The notes: generated by a model not told the origin, from the sequence alone. Counted from the stretch's first letter, positions 24,615 through 33,375 are shown. The stretch: DNA of 64,000 nucleotides from Chloroflexota bacterium (GCA_016235425.1 JACRLC010000005.1:42272-106271); one strand, 5' to 3'. Made by a program: numbers and translations.

Positions 24615-26583
24615 CTTCTTCACTGACTTTCACAATGGCCGGAAGACTCACGGTAAATGTTGCGCCTCTTCCATATTCGCTTTCGACGGTGATCTCACCG
24701 TTATGTTCTTTGACGATCCCGAAACTGATGGCCAGCCCCAGACCTACGCCATGTCCGACTTCCTTGGTGGTAAAGAAGGGGTTGAAGATCTTTTCCATGT
24801 TTTCAATGGAGATGCCATGGCCGCTGTCTTTCACCTCGATTTCGATGTTTTTCTCATTCAAACCGAAGCAGGTCGTGAGCGTTAGTGTGCCGCTTCCTTT
24901 CATTGCCTCCGCGGCGTTGATGATCAGGTTCAGGAACACCCTTTCGATTTGTGAGGGGTCAACGACAATCATTGGCAGGCTCTCGTCAAGGTTTTGCGCG
25001 ATGTTGATGTTGTGAAATTGCGCCTGGTTCTCCACCAGCGAGACGCAGCCGCGCAACAGGGCGTTGATGTTCGTGAGTGTTTTGATCGGTTTTTTCTGCC
25101 GCGAGAAATCCAGCAGACCTCGGATGATCTCTCTGCACCGATTGGCCTGCGTGGCAATTTTCTCGATGTTCTGCCGCGAAGGTTCGTCGCAAACCTCCTT
25201 TTCGAGGAGCAGGTTGGAGTAAGTGACGATGCCCTGAAGCGGGTTGTTCAGTTCGTGGGCCACGTTGGCGGCCAATTGCCCAATGATGGCAAGCCGCTCC
25301 GATTCCATGATCTTCCTTTTCGTAAATTCCTTCAGCCTCTCATCCCGCTGTCTCAGCGCGTCGGCCATCTGGTTGAAGCGGTACGAAAGTTTCCCAAGTT
25401 CGTCGCCGCTGACGGGTTCCACTTTGGCATCGAGATTTCCGTTTGCCAGTTGCTCGGAGGCCGCCACCAGGTTTCGGATCGGCCTGGAAATCTGGCGCGA
25501 GATCCACAAGGCGATGATCGCGCTTAGCGCCGCGCCCGCCAGCGTGATGCCGACAAAGACCCACACCGTCTGGTTTTGGATGTCGGCATACTTCTGTTCG
25601 AGAATACCGACGTACAGGATGCCGATGACTTCGTGGTTGATATTGCGGATGGGTTCGTAGGCCGTGATGTACCAGTCGGTGACAACGTAGGCCCGTCCGA
25701 TCCACGGCTTCTGCTCGATCATGACCTGGTTGTAGACATCCTCCTGGATGCGCGTCCCGATGGCGCGCTCGCCGCGGTTGTCCTTCACGTTGGTCGAGAC
25801 GCGCACGTCGTCCTGGAAAATGGTCGCCGTGCCGATGTCCTTGCCTTCGTAGACCACGTTCTGGAAGACGGTTTCCTTGATCTTGTCTACAATGTCGTAG
25901 TTTCGATTCAACATGATTTCGCCGTATACCACGCCGATGAAATTGCCCTGCGCGTCGAAGATGGGCGCGGCCGCTTTCAGCATCATCCCCGCCGCCTCTT
26001 CGGTCTCGGGGCGAATCCTTGCCATGGGCGTCTCGATGAATTCGAAATACGCCTGTTTCACCAGCGCCGGCGACTCACGTTCCAATTCCTCGGCGGGTAC
26101 CAGGATCGTGCCGGAGGCGGGCTTTCTTGTTGTCAGCACCACCCGGATGATCTCGTCCCGGCCCTGGTCGTCGCCGGTCGCGGCCGGATTATTGACGCGT
26201 AATACGACGATGCCTGAGGTGTCCGTGATGGTCAAAACATCAATGTTCTCGCTGTCTTTGAAGCGCGCCAGTTCATCCAGGTATTCCTGGCGAATGTCGC
26301 CGCGCAGAATGTCGCCCATGAAGAGCCTGACGCTTGTGAACTCGACCGAGTCTTCCACGTGCCGCAAGCGGGTCTGGTAGATTTCCCTGGCGGCGTTTAA
26401 ATCGTTGCGAACGCGTTCCTGGGCTTCTTCGATGATTCGGTTGTTAATGATCTGGATACCGGCAAGTGTGAAGATGAAACTGCTCAACAGAATGATGGAC
26501 AGAAAACTCAGGGTCAACTTTGTGGCAATTGACAACCTGGTTTTCCTGATCCAATCCGATGCGGCTTGCTTTACCGCGTTCAT
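24583..26583 (-). CDS. Membrane sensor histidine kinase with Cache, HAMP, HisKA and ATPase domains
   Basis: This 666-residue kinase has a membrane helix at about residues 21-46 and an extracytoplasmic Cache-type sensor at about 47-345. The sensor includes ARIRPETEEAAGMMLKAAAP and TDWYITAYEPI. A second membrane helix lies at about 352-375, then HAMP (RPIRNLVAASEQLANGNL), HisKA with VAHELNNPLQGIVTYSN, and HATPase (NLIINAAEAM, DSGHGIS, GVGLGLAISFG). Cache domains usually bind small organic acids or amino acids. The ligand here is unknown. It is followed by the REC-kinase and response regulator genes. Confidence 0.93.
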   Translation of the reverse strand: MNAVKQAASDWIRKTRLSIATKLTLSFLSIILLSSFIFTLAGIQIINNRIIEEAQERVRNDLNAAREIYQTRLRHVEDSVEFTSVRLFMGDILRGDIRQEYLDELARFKDSENIDVLTITDTSGIVVLRVNNPAATGDDQGRDEIIRVVLTTRKPASGTILVPAEELERESPALVKQAYFEFIETPMARIRPETEEAAGMMLKAAAPIFDAQGNFIGVVYGEIMLNRNYDIVDKIKETVFQNVVYEGKDIGTATIFQDDVRVSTNVKDNRGERAIGTRIQEDVYNQVMIEQKPWIGRAYVVTDWYITAYEPIRNINHEVIGILYVGILEQKYADIQNQTVWVFVGITLAGAALSAIIALWISRQISRPIRNLVAASEQLANGNLDAKVEPVSGDELGKLSYRFNQMADALRQRDERLKEFTKRKIMESERLAIIGQLAANVAHELNNPLQGIVTYSNLLLEKEVCDEPSRQNIEKIATQANRCREIIRGLLDFSRQKKPIKTLTNINALLRGCVSLVENQAQFHNINIAQNLDESLPMIVVDPSQIERVFLNLIINAAEAMKGSGTLTLTTCFGLNEKNIEIEVKDSGHGISIENMEKIFNPFFTTKEVGHGVGLGLAISFGIVKEHNGEITVESEYGRGATFTVSLPAIVKVSEEDGSKVKDPAY

Positions 26584-26616
26584 GTTGAGTCAATCTCCTT
26601 TATGTTGTTCTATTCC

Positions 26617-26698
26617 GTCATTGCGAGGAGGGCACACTTCCCGACGAAGCAATCTCCGCGCGGTGGAGGGGATTGCCTCGCTTCGCTCGCAATGACGA
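26617..26698. repeat. Inverted repeat element (family C)
   Basis: GTCATTGCGAGGAGGG...CGAAGCAATCTCC and GGGGATTGCCTCG...CGCTCGCAATGAC. It separates the HdrD-like gene from the sensor kinase gene. Confidence 0.85.
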
Positions 26699-26710
26699 CA
26701 TCAATGCAGT

Positions 26711-28693
26711 TCATAACGCCTCGTGAACCAACTCGATCAAATCCTTGACCTGCAGCCTGCTCTCGTTGCCCGTGGTTTTTACCGCGTCCCGGAACATCGT
26801 GACATCCTTCGGGCAGGCGACGACGAAGGCCTGAACGCCTTCGAGCGCGGCGGCCTCACGGACGCGTATCTCGCTGGGGCGTTCCCGCCCCGGCTTCTCC
26901 TCCATCCAGATGCGCCCGCCGCCCGCGCCGCAGCAGAAGGCGCGCTCGCCGTGGCGCGGCATTTCGGCCAGTTCGCAGCCCGTCGCGCGGATCAGACGAC
27001 GCGGCGCGTCGTAGACGCCGTTGTAACGTCCGAGATAACACGGGTCGTGATAGGTGACTTTGTAGTCCAGTTTCTTGCTGAACTTGAGTTGCCCGGAAAC
27101 AATCAGTTTGTCGAGCAGTTCGGTGTAATGCAAAATTCGCGGACGGCCATTGCCGTTCCATGAATATTCATTCTTCAACGTGTTGTAGGTGTGCGGGTCG
27201 GTGGTGACGATGGTCTCGAACTTGCACTTGCCCAGCGCCTGCATGTTCTTCCCGGCCAGCATCTCAAAGATGCCCTCTTCGCCCACGCGGCGCACGTCGT
27301 TGCCAGCGTTGCGCTCCGCGTCGAACAGGATGCCAAAATTCAAACCGGCCTTGTGAAACACATCCGCGGCCTTGCGCGTGACCTCGGTCAGGGTCGGGCT
27401 GTAGGAGGCGTAATCCCCAACGAACCACAGATATTCCACTGGCTCATGGCGCGCATCTTTGACTGCCGGTTGCAGGCTCGCCGTCCATTTGGCGCGCATT
27501 CGCTCCGACTGCCCGAATGAGTTGCCGTAGCGTCCCAGGTTCATGAGCGCAGTTTGAAGCGTGGCATCCATCTGTCCTTGATCTACAAGATGGCGGCGCA
27601 TGTCTACAATCGAAGCAAGGTGTTCAATGAATGCTGGGCAAACCTGCGCACAGGCGCGACAGGTTGTACAGGCCCAGATTTCTTCGGGCGCGATAATGTC
27701 GCCGTGCAGAGCGCGCCCATCTTTCTCCCACAGATGGGCATCCAGTTTGATCATCATATTCCGCGGTGAGAGAAGCTGTGAACTGAGGTATGCCGGGCAA
27801 ACATCTTGGCAACGCCCACAGCGCGTGCATGATTCGAAGTCCAGCAGTTGCTTCCATGTAAACTGCTTCCATTCCTTCACCCCCATTCCGCCTTCCGTGC
27901 GCGCCGCGGGAAGCGCCCCGGCCGGTTGAAGCGAGCGGAAGTAGATATTGAGCGGTACAGAGAAGATATGGAATAGTTTGGTGAAGGGTAGACTGCCAAG
28001 GATGATGAAGGCGCTCGCAATGTGAAGCCCCCAAACGATCAGATGGAGCGTCTGATTGTTCGGGTCCCCTAGAGCCAGGAATGCTGCCGCGATAACGCCG
28101 CCGATGGGAGACCATACACCCCAGTCCGGCTGGGTCACTGCGAGGCGCAGGCCCTCGGTCAGATAGCCGCTGATGGCGATGAAGGCCAGCATAGCGAGGA
28201 CGTAAACGTCATCGCGCGGGAGAGTTTTCAGTGGGAAATTTTGCAGTCGCGCCGGGCGTATGACGTAACGGCGGTAGATCGCCATTCCAAGCCCTGTGAT
28301 GACCAACAGACCGAGAATATCCAGAGTCAGTTCAAAGATGATGTATACCCAGCCAGTCAGAAATTGGAAACCAAAAAACAGAAGGGTGATGTCCCAATCC
28401 ACGGTGGCGAGCGCGGTGCCAATGGCGAGAACAAGCATGCCCCAGAAGATGGTGAAGTGCATCAGGCCTGGGTACAACTCGCCGAGCGTGCGCTTCTGTC
28501 CGAGAACCTGGACGACCAGCGACCAGATACGCGCCCAAAAATGTCCCGTGCGTTTTTCTGATTGTCCCTGTCTCACGCGCAGGATGCGCCGGGTCACTCC
28601 ATAAACGAAGACGACGGCTGTCAACAGCGCGAGAATGTACTGGGCAATTTCCGCCCAGTGAGGGATGTTCCAGAAGGTTTCGCGGACAGGCAT
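26711..28693 (-). CDS. Membrane-bound HdrD-like Fe-S oxidoreductase (ETF:quinone oxidoreductase type)
   Basis: The 660-residue protein starts with about six membrane segments of nitrate-reductase-gamma (NarI) type (residues 10-230), which normally bind heme b and exchange electrons with quinone. Two [4Fe-4S] motifs follow (CTRCGRCQDVCPA, CTTCRACAQVCPA), and then an Hdr-type CCG domain (HDPCYLGR...RAFCCGAGGG). The first CCG region is present in outline (WFVGDYASY) but lacks its Cys residues. Proteins of this architecture next to etfAB are proposed to pass electrons from ETF to menaquinone. Its position directly after etfA agrees. Confidence 0.88.
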   Translation of the reverse strand: MPVRETFWNIPHWAEIAQYILALLTAVVFVYGVTRRILRVRQGQSEKRTGHFWARIWSLVVQVLGQKRTLGELYPGLMHFTIFWGMLVLAIGTALATVDWDITLLFFGFQFLTGWVYIIFELTLDILGLLVITGLGMAIYRRYVIRPARLQNFPLKTLPRDDVYVLAMLAFIAISGYLTEGLRLAVTQPDWGVWSPIGGVIAAAFLALGDPNNQTLHLIVWGLHIASAFIILGSLPFTKLFHIFSVPLNIYFRSLQPAGALPAARTEGGMGVKEWKQFTWKQLLDFESCTRCGRCQDVCPAYLSSQLLSPRNMMIKLDAHLWEKDGRALHGDIIAPEEIWACTTCRACAQVCPAFIEHLASIVDMRRHLVDQGQMDATLQTALMNLGRYGNSFGQSERMRAKWTASLQPAVKDARHEPVEYLWFVGDYASYSPTLTEVTRKAADVFHKAGLNFGILFDAERNAGNDVRRVGEEGIFEMLAGKNMQALGKCKFETIVTTDPHTYNTLKNEYSWNGNGRPRILHYTELLDKLIVSGQLKFSKKLDYKVTYHDPCYLGRYNGVYDAPRRLIRATGCELAEMPRHGERAFCCGAGGGRIWMEEKPGRERPSEIRVREAAALEGVQAFVVACPKDVTMFRDAVKTTGNESRLQVKDLIELVHEAL

Positions 28694-28707
28694 ATCTTTC
28701 TCTCCTG

Positions 28708-29676
28708 TTACGACACACCTGCGGCCTGTTTGACCTTTTCAGTGAGAGCGGGGACGAGGTCGAAAATATCGGCCGTCGTTCCATATTTCGCCACATTGAA
28801 GATTGGCGCATTGGGATCGGTATTGATGGCGATGATCGTATCGCTCTCGTTCATGCCCTCCACATGCTCCGGCGCGCCGCTGATGCCCAGTGCCAGATAC
28901 ACTTTGGGTCTGACGTGCTTGCCCGATTTGCCAACGAGGCATGAGGCCGGCAGCCAGCCCTGGTCCACGATTGGGCGCGAGGCGCTGACCTGTCCGCCGA
29001 GCGCGGTGGCGAGTTCCCTGGCGATCTCGATATTGTCCTTGGTCTGGATGCCGCGCCCAACGGAGATCAGGAGCGGCTCTTTGGCGATGTCCACATCCCC
29101 GGCCTCTGGTTCGATGTAATGCTTGAGCGTAACGCGCAGATCGTCCAAGGATGGAATGGCGGTGGTTTCAATGGCAGGCGCTTGATCACTTTGTCCCTCT
29201 TCCAACTTATAGCCGCCGGGAGCCATCGTTACCAAAGCAGTAGGGGAGGGTAGGTCTCCTTCTGCCATGATCTTCCCGCCGCAGATCTGGCATACAAATT
29301 TTCCATTGCTGTTCAGTGTGCGGCATGAACTTACCAATGGCAGGGACAGTTTTACGGAAAGTCCGCCCGCGATGTCCGCGCCGATGGTAGTATGACCGAA
29401 CAAGACCGCGCGCGGCGATTGTTCGCGGATGAGGCTGGCAAGCGTGACTTGATACGCCTCTGAAGTAAATTCAGCCAGCGCGGGATGGTCTGCATACAAT
29501 ACGCGATTGGCAGAGAAATTCCCTGCCAGTTCCTGAGCGTTGTGGCCGAGCAGTATGGCAACAACTTTGCCGCCGGTTCCTTGAGCTAAGGCCCGTGCCG
29601 CGGCCAGCATCACATACGAAATATCCGCGACCTGTCCGCGCAAGTGCTCGATGACGACGAAGATATCCTGACTCAT
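28708..29676 (-). CDS. etfA: Electron transfer flavoprotein alpha subunit
   Basis: The 322-residue subunit has an N-terminal ETF domain and the C-terminal FAD-binding domain: SRPIVDQGWLPASCLVG, KSGKHVRPKVYLALGISGAP and AINTDPNAPIFNVAKYG. I start it at the ATG at 29674-29676 (MSQDIFVV), which follows GAGGAGG. Upstream in-frame sequence overlaps etfB. With EtfB it forms an FAD/AMP or bifurcating FAD/FAD heterodimer. Which type cannot be decided from the sequence by eye. Confidence 0.94.
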   Translation of the reverse strand: MSQDIFVVIEHLRGQVADISYVMLAAARALAQGTGGKVVAILLGHNAQELAGNFSANRVLYADHPALAEFTSEAYQVTLASLIREQSPRAVLFGHTTIGADIAGGLSVKLSLPLVSSCRTLNSNGKFVCQICGGKIMAEGDLPSPTALVTMAPGGYKLEEGQSDQAPAIETTAIPSLDDLRVTLKHYIEPEAGDVDIAKEPLLISVGRGIQTKDNIEIARELATALGGQVSASRPIVDQGWLPASCLVGKSGKHVRPKVYLALGISGAPEHVEGMNESDTIIAINTDPNAPIFNVAKYGTTADIFDLVPALTEKVKQAAGVS

Positions 29677-29686
29677 ATCCGCCTCC

Positions 29687-30451
29687 TCATAGCATGCCGA
29701 GTTCCTTAAGGATGCCAACCATCTGATCGGCAACTTCCTCCGGGCTACCCTCGAGAATCGTTGCCCTCTGGCTGGACTCGGGCTGGAACATGCGGCTGGC
29801 CGTCACGCCGCCGCTGAGATCCAATGCGGTGATCGTGCGCTCTTCGATCTTTGACGTGCCCATCACCTGGCGGATCCGATTGTAAGCGACGTAACGCGGC
29901 GGTTGCTCGGCGGCCTGGATTCCCAAGACGGCAGGCAACTTGATTTCCATTTCTGCGATGATCCCGCCGGGATATTCCTTGCGCGCAATGGCTTTGTCAT
30001 TTGTGCTCGAAACCCCGGCCACATAACCAACGTAAGGCATGTCGAGAAGTTCGGCCAGAAGCGGGCCAACCGCTCCATCCAGATCATTGTGCGCCTGTAC
30101 ACCGGTAAGGATCAGGTCCGGCTTGGAATCTTTCAATAGGTCGGCGAGCGCGCGTGCCGCGGCATGGCTGTTCATACCGCTTCCAAAGTCACCAGTGAGT
30201 TTGATGAGGTGGTCGGCGCCCTTCGCTGCGGCAGTGTAGAGAAAATCGTCCACACCCTCTGCCTCGGCGGCGACAACGGTGACTTCTCCACCGCCGCGTT
30301 CCTTGAGCAGGATCGCCTGCTCGACGGCGTGGTCGTCGAACTCATTGATGATGAGACGTAACCATGAGGTGTCGAGCGCGGTACCGTTGGGATCAATGGT
30401 GAGCTCTTCCACCAGATCGGGGACGAACTTGATTGGGACCGCGATCTTCAT
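29687..30451 (-). CDS. etfB: Electron transfer flavoprotein beta subunit
   Basis: The 254-residue subunit shows the EtfB pattern: MKIAVPIKFVPDLVEEL at the N-terminus, INEFDDHAVEQAILLKE and VQAHNDLDGAVGPLLAELL. The start at 30449-30451 follows TAGGAGATGG. It lies between the HdrD-like soluble protein gene and etfA, as one part of an electron-transfer operon. Acyl-CoA dehydrogenase genes, common partners of ETF, are absent from the window. Confidence 0.94.
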   Translation of the reverse strand: MKIAVPIKFVPDLVEELTIDPNGTALDTSWLRLIINEFDDHAVEQAILLKERGGGEVTVVAAEAEGVDDFLYTAAAKGADHLIKLTGDFGSGMNSHAAARALADLLKDSKPDLILTGVQAHNDLDGAVGPLLAELLDMPYVGYVAGVSSTNDKAIARKEYPGGIIAEMEIKLPAVLGIQAAEQPPRYVAYNRIRQVMGTSKIEERTITALDLSGGVTASRMFQPESSQRATILEGSPEEVADQMVGILKELGML

Positions 30452-30461
30452 GTTCCATCTC

Positions 30462-31667
30462 CTAAAGGCCCATGGATTCGACAAGCAATTCGGAAATCTC
30501 TCTTACCTTCAAGTGGCTTGCGCTGGAAATAGTTTTGGTGGCGTCCTCGAAGCGTGGCGGTTCGTAGGGGCAGGCGACTGCCAGGATATTGGCATTGGCG
30601 GAGATTGCTTCTTTCACGCGCCACTCGGAGAGTCGCACGTGAGCTTTTTCCCATTGAAAACCGTCCAGCCACATCCCGCCTCCGCCTCCGCCACAGCACA
30701 GACTGTTGGCGCGCTGATGCGACATCTCGGTTAGTTCCACGCCAGGGATGCTTCTCAACAGTTCGCGCGGTTCATCATAGACACCGTTGACGCGGCCGAG
30801 ATAACATGGGTCGTGGTAGGCAATTTTGGCGCTAATTTCGTTTTTCAACAGTGGCTTGATCTGAGCCAGCCGCTCGGCCAGGAATTCTGTGAAGTGCTGT
30901 ACCGGGTACGAGATCCCGAGCGCCGGATATTCATTCTTGAGTGCGTTGAATGCGTGTGGGTCGGTCGTGACGATCTTATTGAATTTGTACTTACGGAAGG
31001 TCTGGCCGTTTTTCTTGGCCAGCATCTCGAAAATGCCGCGCTCCCCGGCCAGCCGCTGCGAATCGCCATCGCTGTTCTCCTCCGGGCCCAGAATACCGAA
31101 GTTGACGCCCAGCGTATTCAGGATCTTTGCGAGCGCCCTGGTGGCTGACTGCACGCGCGGATGATAGGAGGCATAATCCCCAACGAACCACAAGACATCC
31201 ACGGGTTGTCTCGTTTTGCCGAGGATATTGATTTCGGGCTGAATGCCTGTCGTCCAGTCTGCTCTTTTCCGCGGCGACTCTCCCATCGGGTTTCCATATT
31301 GCTGACTATTTCTGAGCGCGGTTTGCAACTCAGCGGGAACATTTCCAGCCAGGATCATTTCCTCTTTGACGCGAGTCATCAAAGCCGCGGTAATGGGAAT
31401 CTGGGTTGGACAGAATGCGGAACAGGCGGAGCAGGAAACGCACATCCACATGCTATCGGTTTTCATCACCAGATCGAAAACCTCGGAGCGCAGAGTCCCT
31501 ATTATTTTTCCGGGTGGATATTTCATGTAGTACCCGAACGGGCACACGCCACTGCACGTGCCGCATTGCAGACATTTCCGGATTCGTTCGCCGTCCAGCA
31601 TTTCATGAATGCTGGCATAAAAGGTCTTGCTGACCGATGGGCTGAGAGGGGATAACGTAATTTCCAC
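30462..31667 (-). CDS. Soluble HdrC-HdrB fusion-like Fe-S protein
   Basis: The 401-residue protein has two [4Fe-4S] motifs near the N-terminus (CLQCGTCSGVCPF, CVSCSACSAFCPT) and one CCG domain (HDPCYLGRVNGVYDEPRELL...SLCCGGGGGG). It has no membrane part. It is paralogous to the soluble half of the protein at 26711. Both share WFVGDYASY and GIFEMLA, and both have lost the Cys residues of the first CCG domain. The start is GTG at 31665-31667 behind CAGGAG. It probably docks with EtfAB or supplies electrons to it. Confidence 0.88.
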   Translation of the reverse strand: MEITLSPLSPSVSKTFYASIHEMLDGERIRKCLQCGTCSGVCPFGYYMKYPPGKIIGTLRSEVFDLVMKTDSMWMCVSCSACSAFCPTQIPITAALMTRVKEEMILAGNVPAELQTALRNSQQYGNPMGESPRKRADWTTGIQPEINILGKTRQPVDVLWFVGDYASYHPRVQSATRALAKILNTLGVNFGILGPEENSDGDSQRLAGERGIFEMLAKKNGQTFRKYKFNKIVTTDPHAFNALKNEYPALGISYPVQHFTEFLAERLAQIKPLLKNEISAKIAYHDPCYLGRVNGVYDEPRELLRSIPGVELTEMSHQRANSLCCGGGGGGMWLDGFQWEKAHVRLSEWRVKEAISANANILAVACPYEPPRFEDATKTISSASHLKVREISELLVESMGL

Positions 31668-31740
31668 GGCACACTCCTGTTCTCTGATGGCTTGCAGATT
31701 ACCTGTCTATTACAGTGGAGCTGGAGCATCCACATACCGT

Positions 31741-31869
31741 TTACTGATGGCACATTTCCAGCCGCGAAACGCCCGCAGTCCGCTCGACGACTTCATCGAG
31801 AAGAGTCAAATCCTCGATTTGTTTGGGAATTACTTTGGGAGGAGGGTCAATTGTCCGAATGTCAATCAT
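31741..31869 (-). CDS. 42-residue leader ORF of the Hdr/Etf operon
   Basis: ATG at 31867-31869, preceded by AAGAGGATTCC, opens a frame of 42 codons ending TAA at 31741. It starts MIDIRTIDPPPKVIPKQ and ends SRLEMCHQ. It lies between the CRP/FNR-type palindrome (about 75 bases upstream) and the first large gene. The good ribosome site and position favour translation. No family is recognised. It may be a small subunit or a regulatory leader peptide. Confidence 0.5.
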   Translation of the reverse strand: MIDIRTIDPPPKVIPKQIEDLTLLDEVVERTAGVSRLEMCHQ

Positions 31870-31918
31870 GGAATCCTCTTATTAAAACAATAGCCCGACC
31901 AGCGCTGGCCGGGATGTA

Positions 31919-31958
31919 AATGTAATGAGCGCACCTCTAGTATGTGAATTTTATCACA
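31919..31958 (-). promoter_or_regulatory. CRP/FNR-type operator and candidate promoter of the Hdr/Etf/Mvh operon
   Basis: TGTGA-ATTTTA-TCACA (31943-31958) matches the CRP-family site exactly and is nearly identical to that at 6763. On the minus strand, TACATT (31919-31924) would serve as a -10 box, placing the operator centre close to -40, the classical activator position. No good -35 box is visible, which fits activator dependence. The promoter call is inference. The palindrome is directly visible. Confidence 0.6.
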
Positions 31959-32172
31959 AAAATAAAAGTGTTTGATGTCATCGAACGGCTATGACTAAAA
32001 TCACGAGAGGGAATTCAAACTTGTCTAAATCAGATTGAATATGAAATAACGTTTGTATGAACAATTTGATTATAGACCTTACTTCAAACTATTGGATTTA
32101 CAGCTTTGCAAACAACGCCTCTGGCTTTGATGACATCTAAAGGGATTGGAGTACAATTTGTTTGGAGAATCC

Positions 32173-32634
32173 ATGTTTGACGAATTGCAGACACACATCG
32201 CAGACAAAAAAGTGCTTCTCCTCGGTGTAGGCAACCGCCTGCGCGGGGATGACGGTATTGGGTCATACCTGGTCAAGCGCCTGAAAAAAAAGGTTAATAT
32301 TCCCCTGATCGACGCGGGCGATGTGCCGGAAAATTACATTGGACCGATAGAAACTTCGGGGGCGAACCTGGTACTCATCGTGGACGCGGCGGATTTCGGT
32401 GCGAATCCCGGCGAGATTACATTGGTCGAACTGAACCAGCTGAAGGATTTTGGAGTTTCCACCCATTCAGCCAATTTGGCCCTCTTGTTCAAGGTTATCC
32501 CAAAGGAGAAGAGGCCGGATGCACTTCTGGTGGCGGTCCAACCCAAGTCAACGGAGACAGGCCGCGGGTTGTCTGAAGCGGTTCGTGAGTCTCTGGATGG
32601 GTTGGAGCATTTATTTCTTCAATTGTTCACATAA
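32173..32634 (+). CDS. Second [NiFe] hydrogenase maturation protease (HycI-like)
   Basis: This 153-residue peptidase has LLLGVGNRLRGDDGIGSYL at the N-terminus and LIVDAADFGANPGEI, with the Asp residues that bind nickel in the family. STHSANLAL carries the His region. Closest in pattern to HycI, it probably processes the group 4 HycE-like subunit, since the other protease is next to mvhA. The ATG at 32173 follows TTTGGAG. A TACAAT box lies at 32152-32157. It is a monocistronic gene closed by a strong terminator. Confidence 0.88.
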   Translation: MFDELQTHIADKKVLLLGVGNRLRGDDGIGSYLVKRLKKKVNIPLIDAGDVPENYIGPIETSGANLVLIVDAADFGANPGEITLVELNQLKDFGVSTHSANLALLFKVIPKEKRPDALLVAVQPKSTETGRGLSEAVRESLDGLEHLFLQLFT

Positions 32635-32690
32635 AGATGAGACGGCAGTTCAATCGCGAAGCATCCCCGTGGGACTGCCGTCTCATCTTT
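32633..32690. terminator. Bidirectional terminator
   Basis: AAAGATGAGACGGCAGTTC and GGGACTGCCGTCTCATCTTT form a stem of about 17 pairs with A- and T-runs at the ends. It separates the plus-strand protease from the minus-strand glycosyltransferase gene. Confidence 0.85.
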
Positions 32691-33375
32691 AATCTACGAA
32701 GCGGTATTTTATGAGTGCCCAGACTGCTTCAAAAGCGTCGTGCAGTTTGATCTTTTTACCCTGCGAGTAATCACGGGGATTAAATGTGATCGGCACCTCG
32801 AAAATTCGATAGCGGCGTTTGAGGATCTTGGCCGTAAATTCAGGCTCGAAATTGAAGCTGTTGGCGTGTATGACCATGCCGTCAATGACTTCGCGGCGAA
32901 AGACCTTGTAGCCGGTTTCCATGTCGGTCAGGATGTTATCGTACAGGATGTTGGTCATGAAGGTCAGCATTTTGTTGGCAACCATATGCCAGTACATGGT
33001 TGCGCGCCGCGGGCCGCCAAGAAAACGTGAGCCGTAGACCACATCGGCTATGCCTTCTTCGATGGGTTGCAGCAAGTGCGGGTAATCGCGCGGATCGTAT
33101 TCGAGATCGGCATCCTGGATGAGGAGCACGTCTCCTTTGGCTGTCGACATCCCGGTGCGGACCGCCGCTCCCTTGCCCTTGTTTTGCTCGTGAAGGATCA
33201 CGTGTACCCCGCCTTTGCCGTCCAATTTTTTTAAGATATCGCGTGTGCCGTCTTTTGAACCGTCATCAACTACGATGATCTCTTTTGCCAGTTTTGTATG
33301 TTGGACACGTTTCAGGATTTCCTGGATGCTTTCAGCTTCATTGTAAACAGGGATGATTACGGATAGTTTTTGCAT
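32689..33375 (-). CDS. Family 2 glycosyltransferase (dolichol/polyprenyl-phosphate sugar transferase-like)
   Basis: The 228-residue GT-A enzyme begins KLSVIIPVYNEAESIQEIL and has VVDDGSKDGTRDIL and DADLEYDPRDYPHLL (DxD metal site). GSRFLGGPRR and FEPEFTAKILKR follow. This pattern is that of DPM1-like transferases that load a sugar onto a polyprenyl phosphate. There is no C-terminal membrane segment. The -10 box TATAAT lies six bases before the ATG, suggesting a leaderless mRNA. Confidence 0.92.
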   Translation of the reverse strand: MQKLSVIIPVYNEAESIQEILKRVQHTKLAKEIIVVDDGSKDGTRDILKKLDGKGGVHVILHEQNKGKGAAVRTGMSTAKGDVLLIQDADLEYDPRDYPHLLQPIEEGIADVVYGSRFLGGPRRATMYWHMVANKMLTFMTNILYDNILTDMETGYKVFRREVIDGMVIHANSFNFEPEFTAKILKRRYRIFEVPITFNPRDYSQGKKIKLHDAFEAVWALIKYRFVD

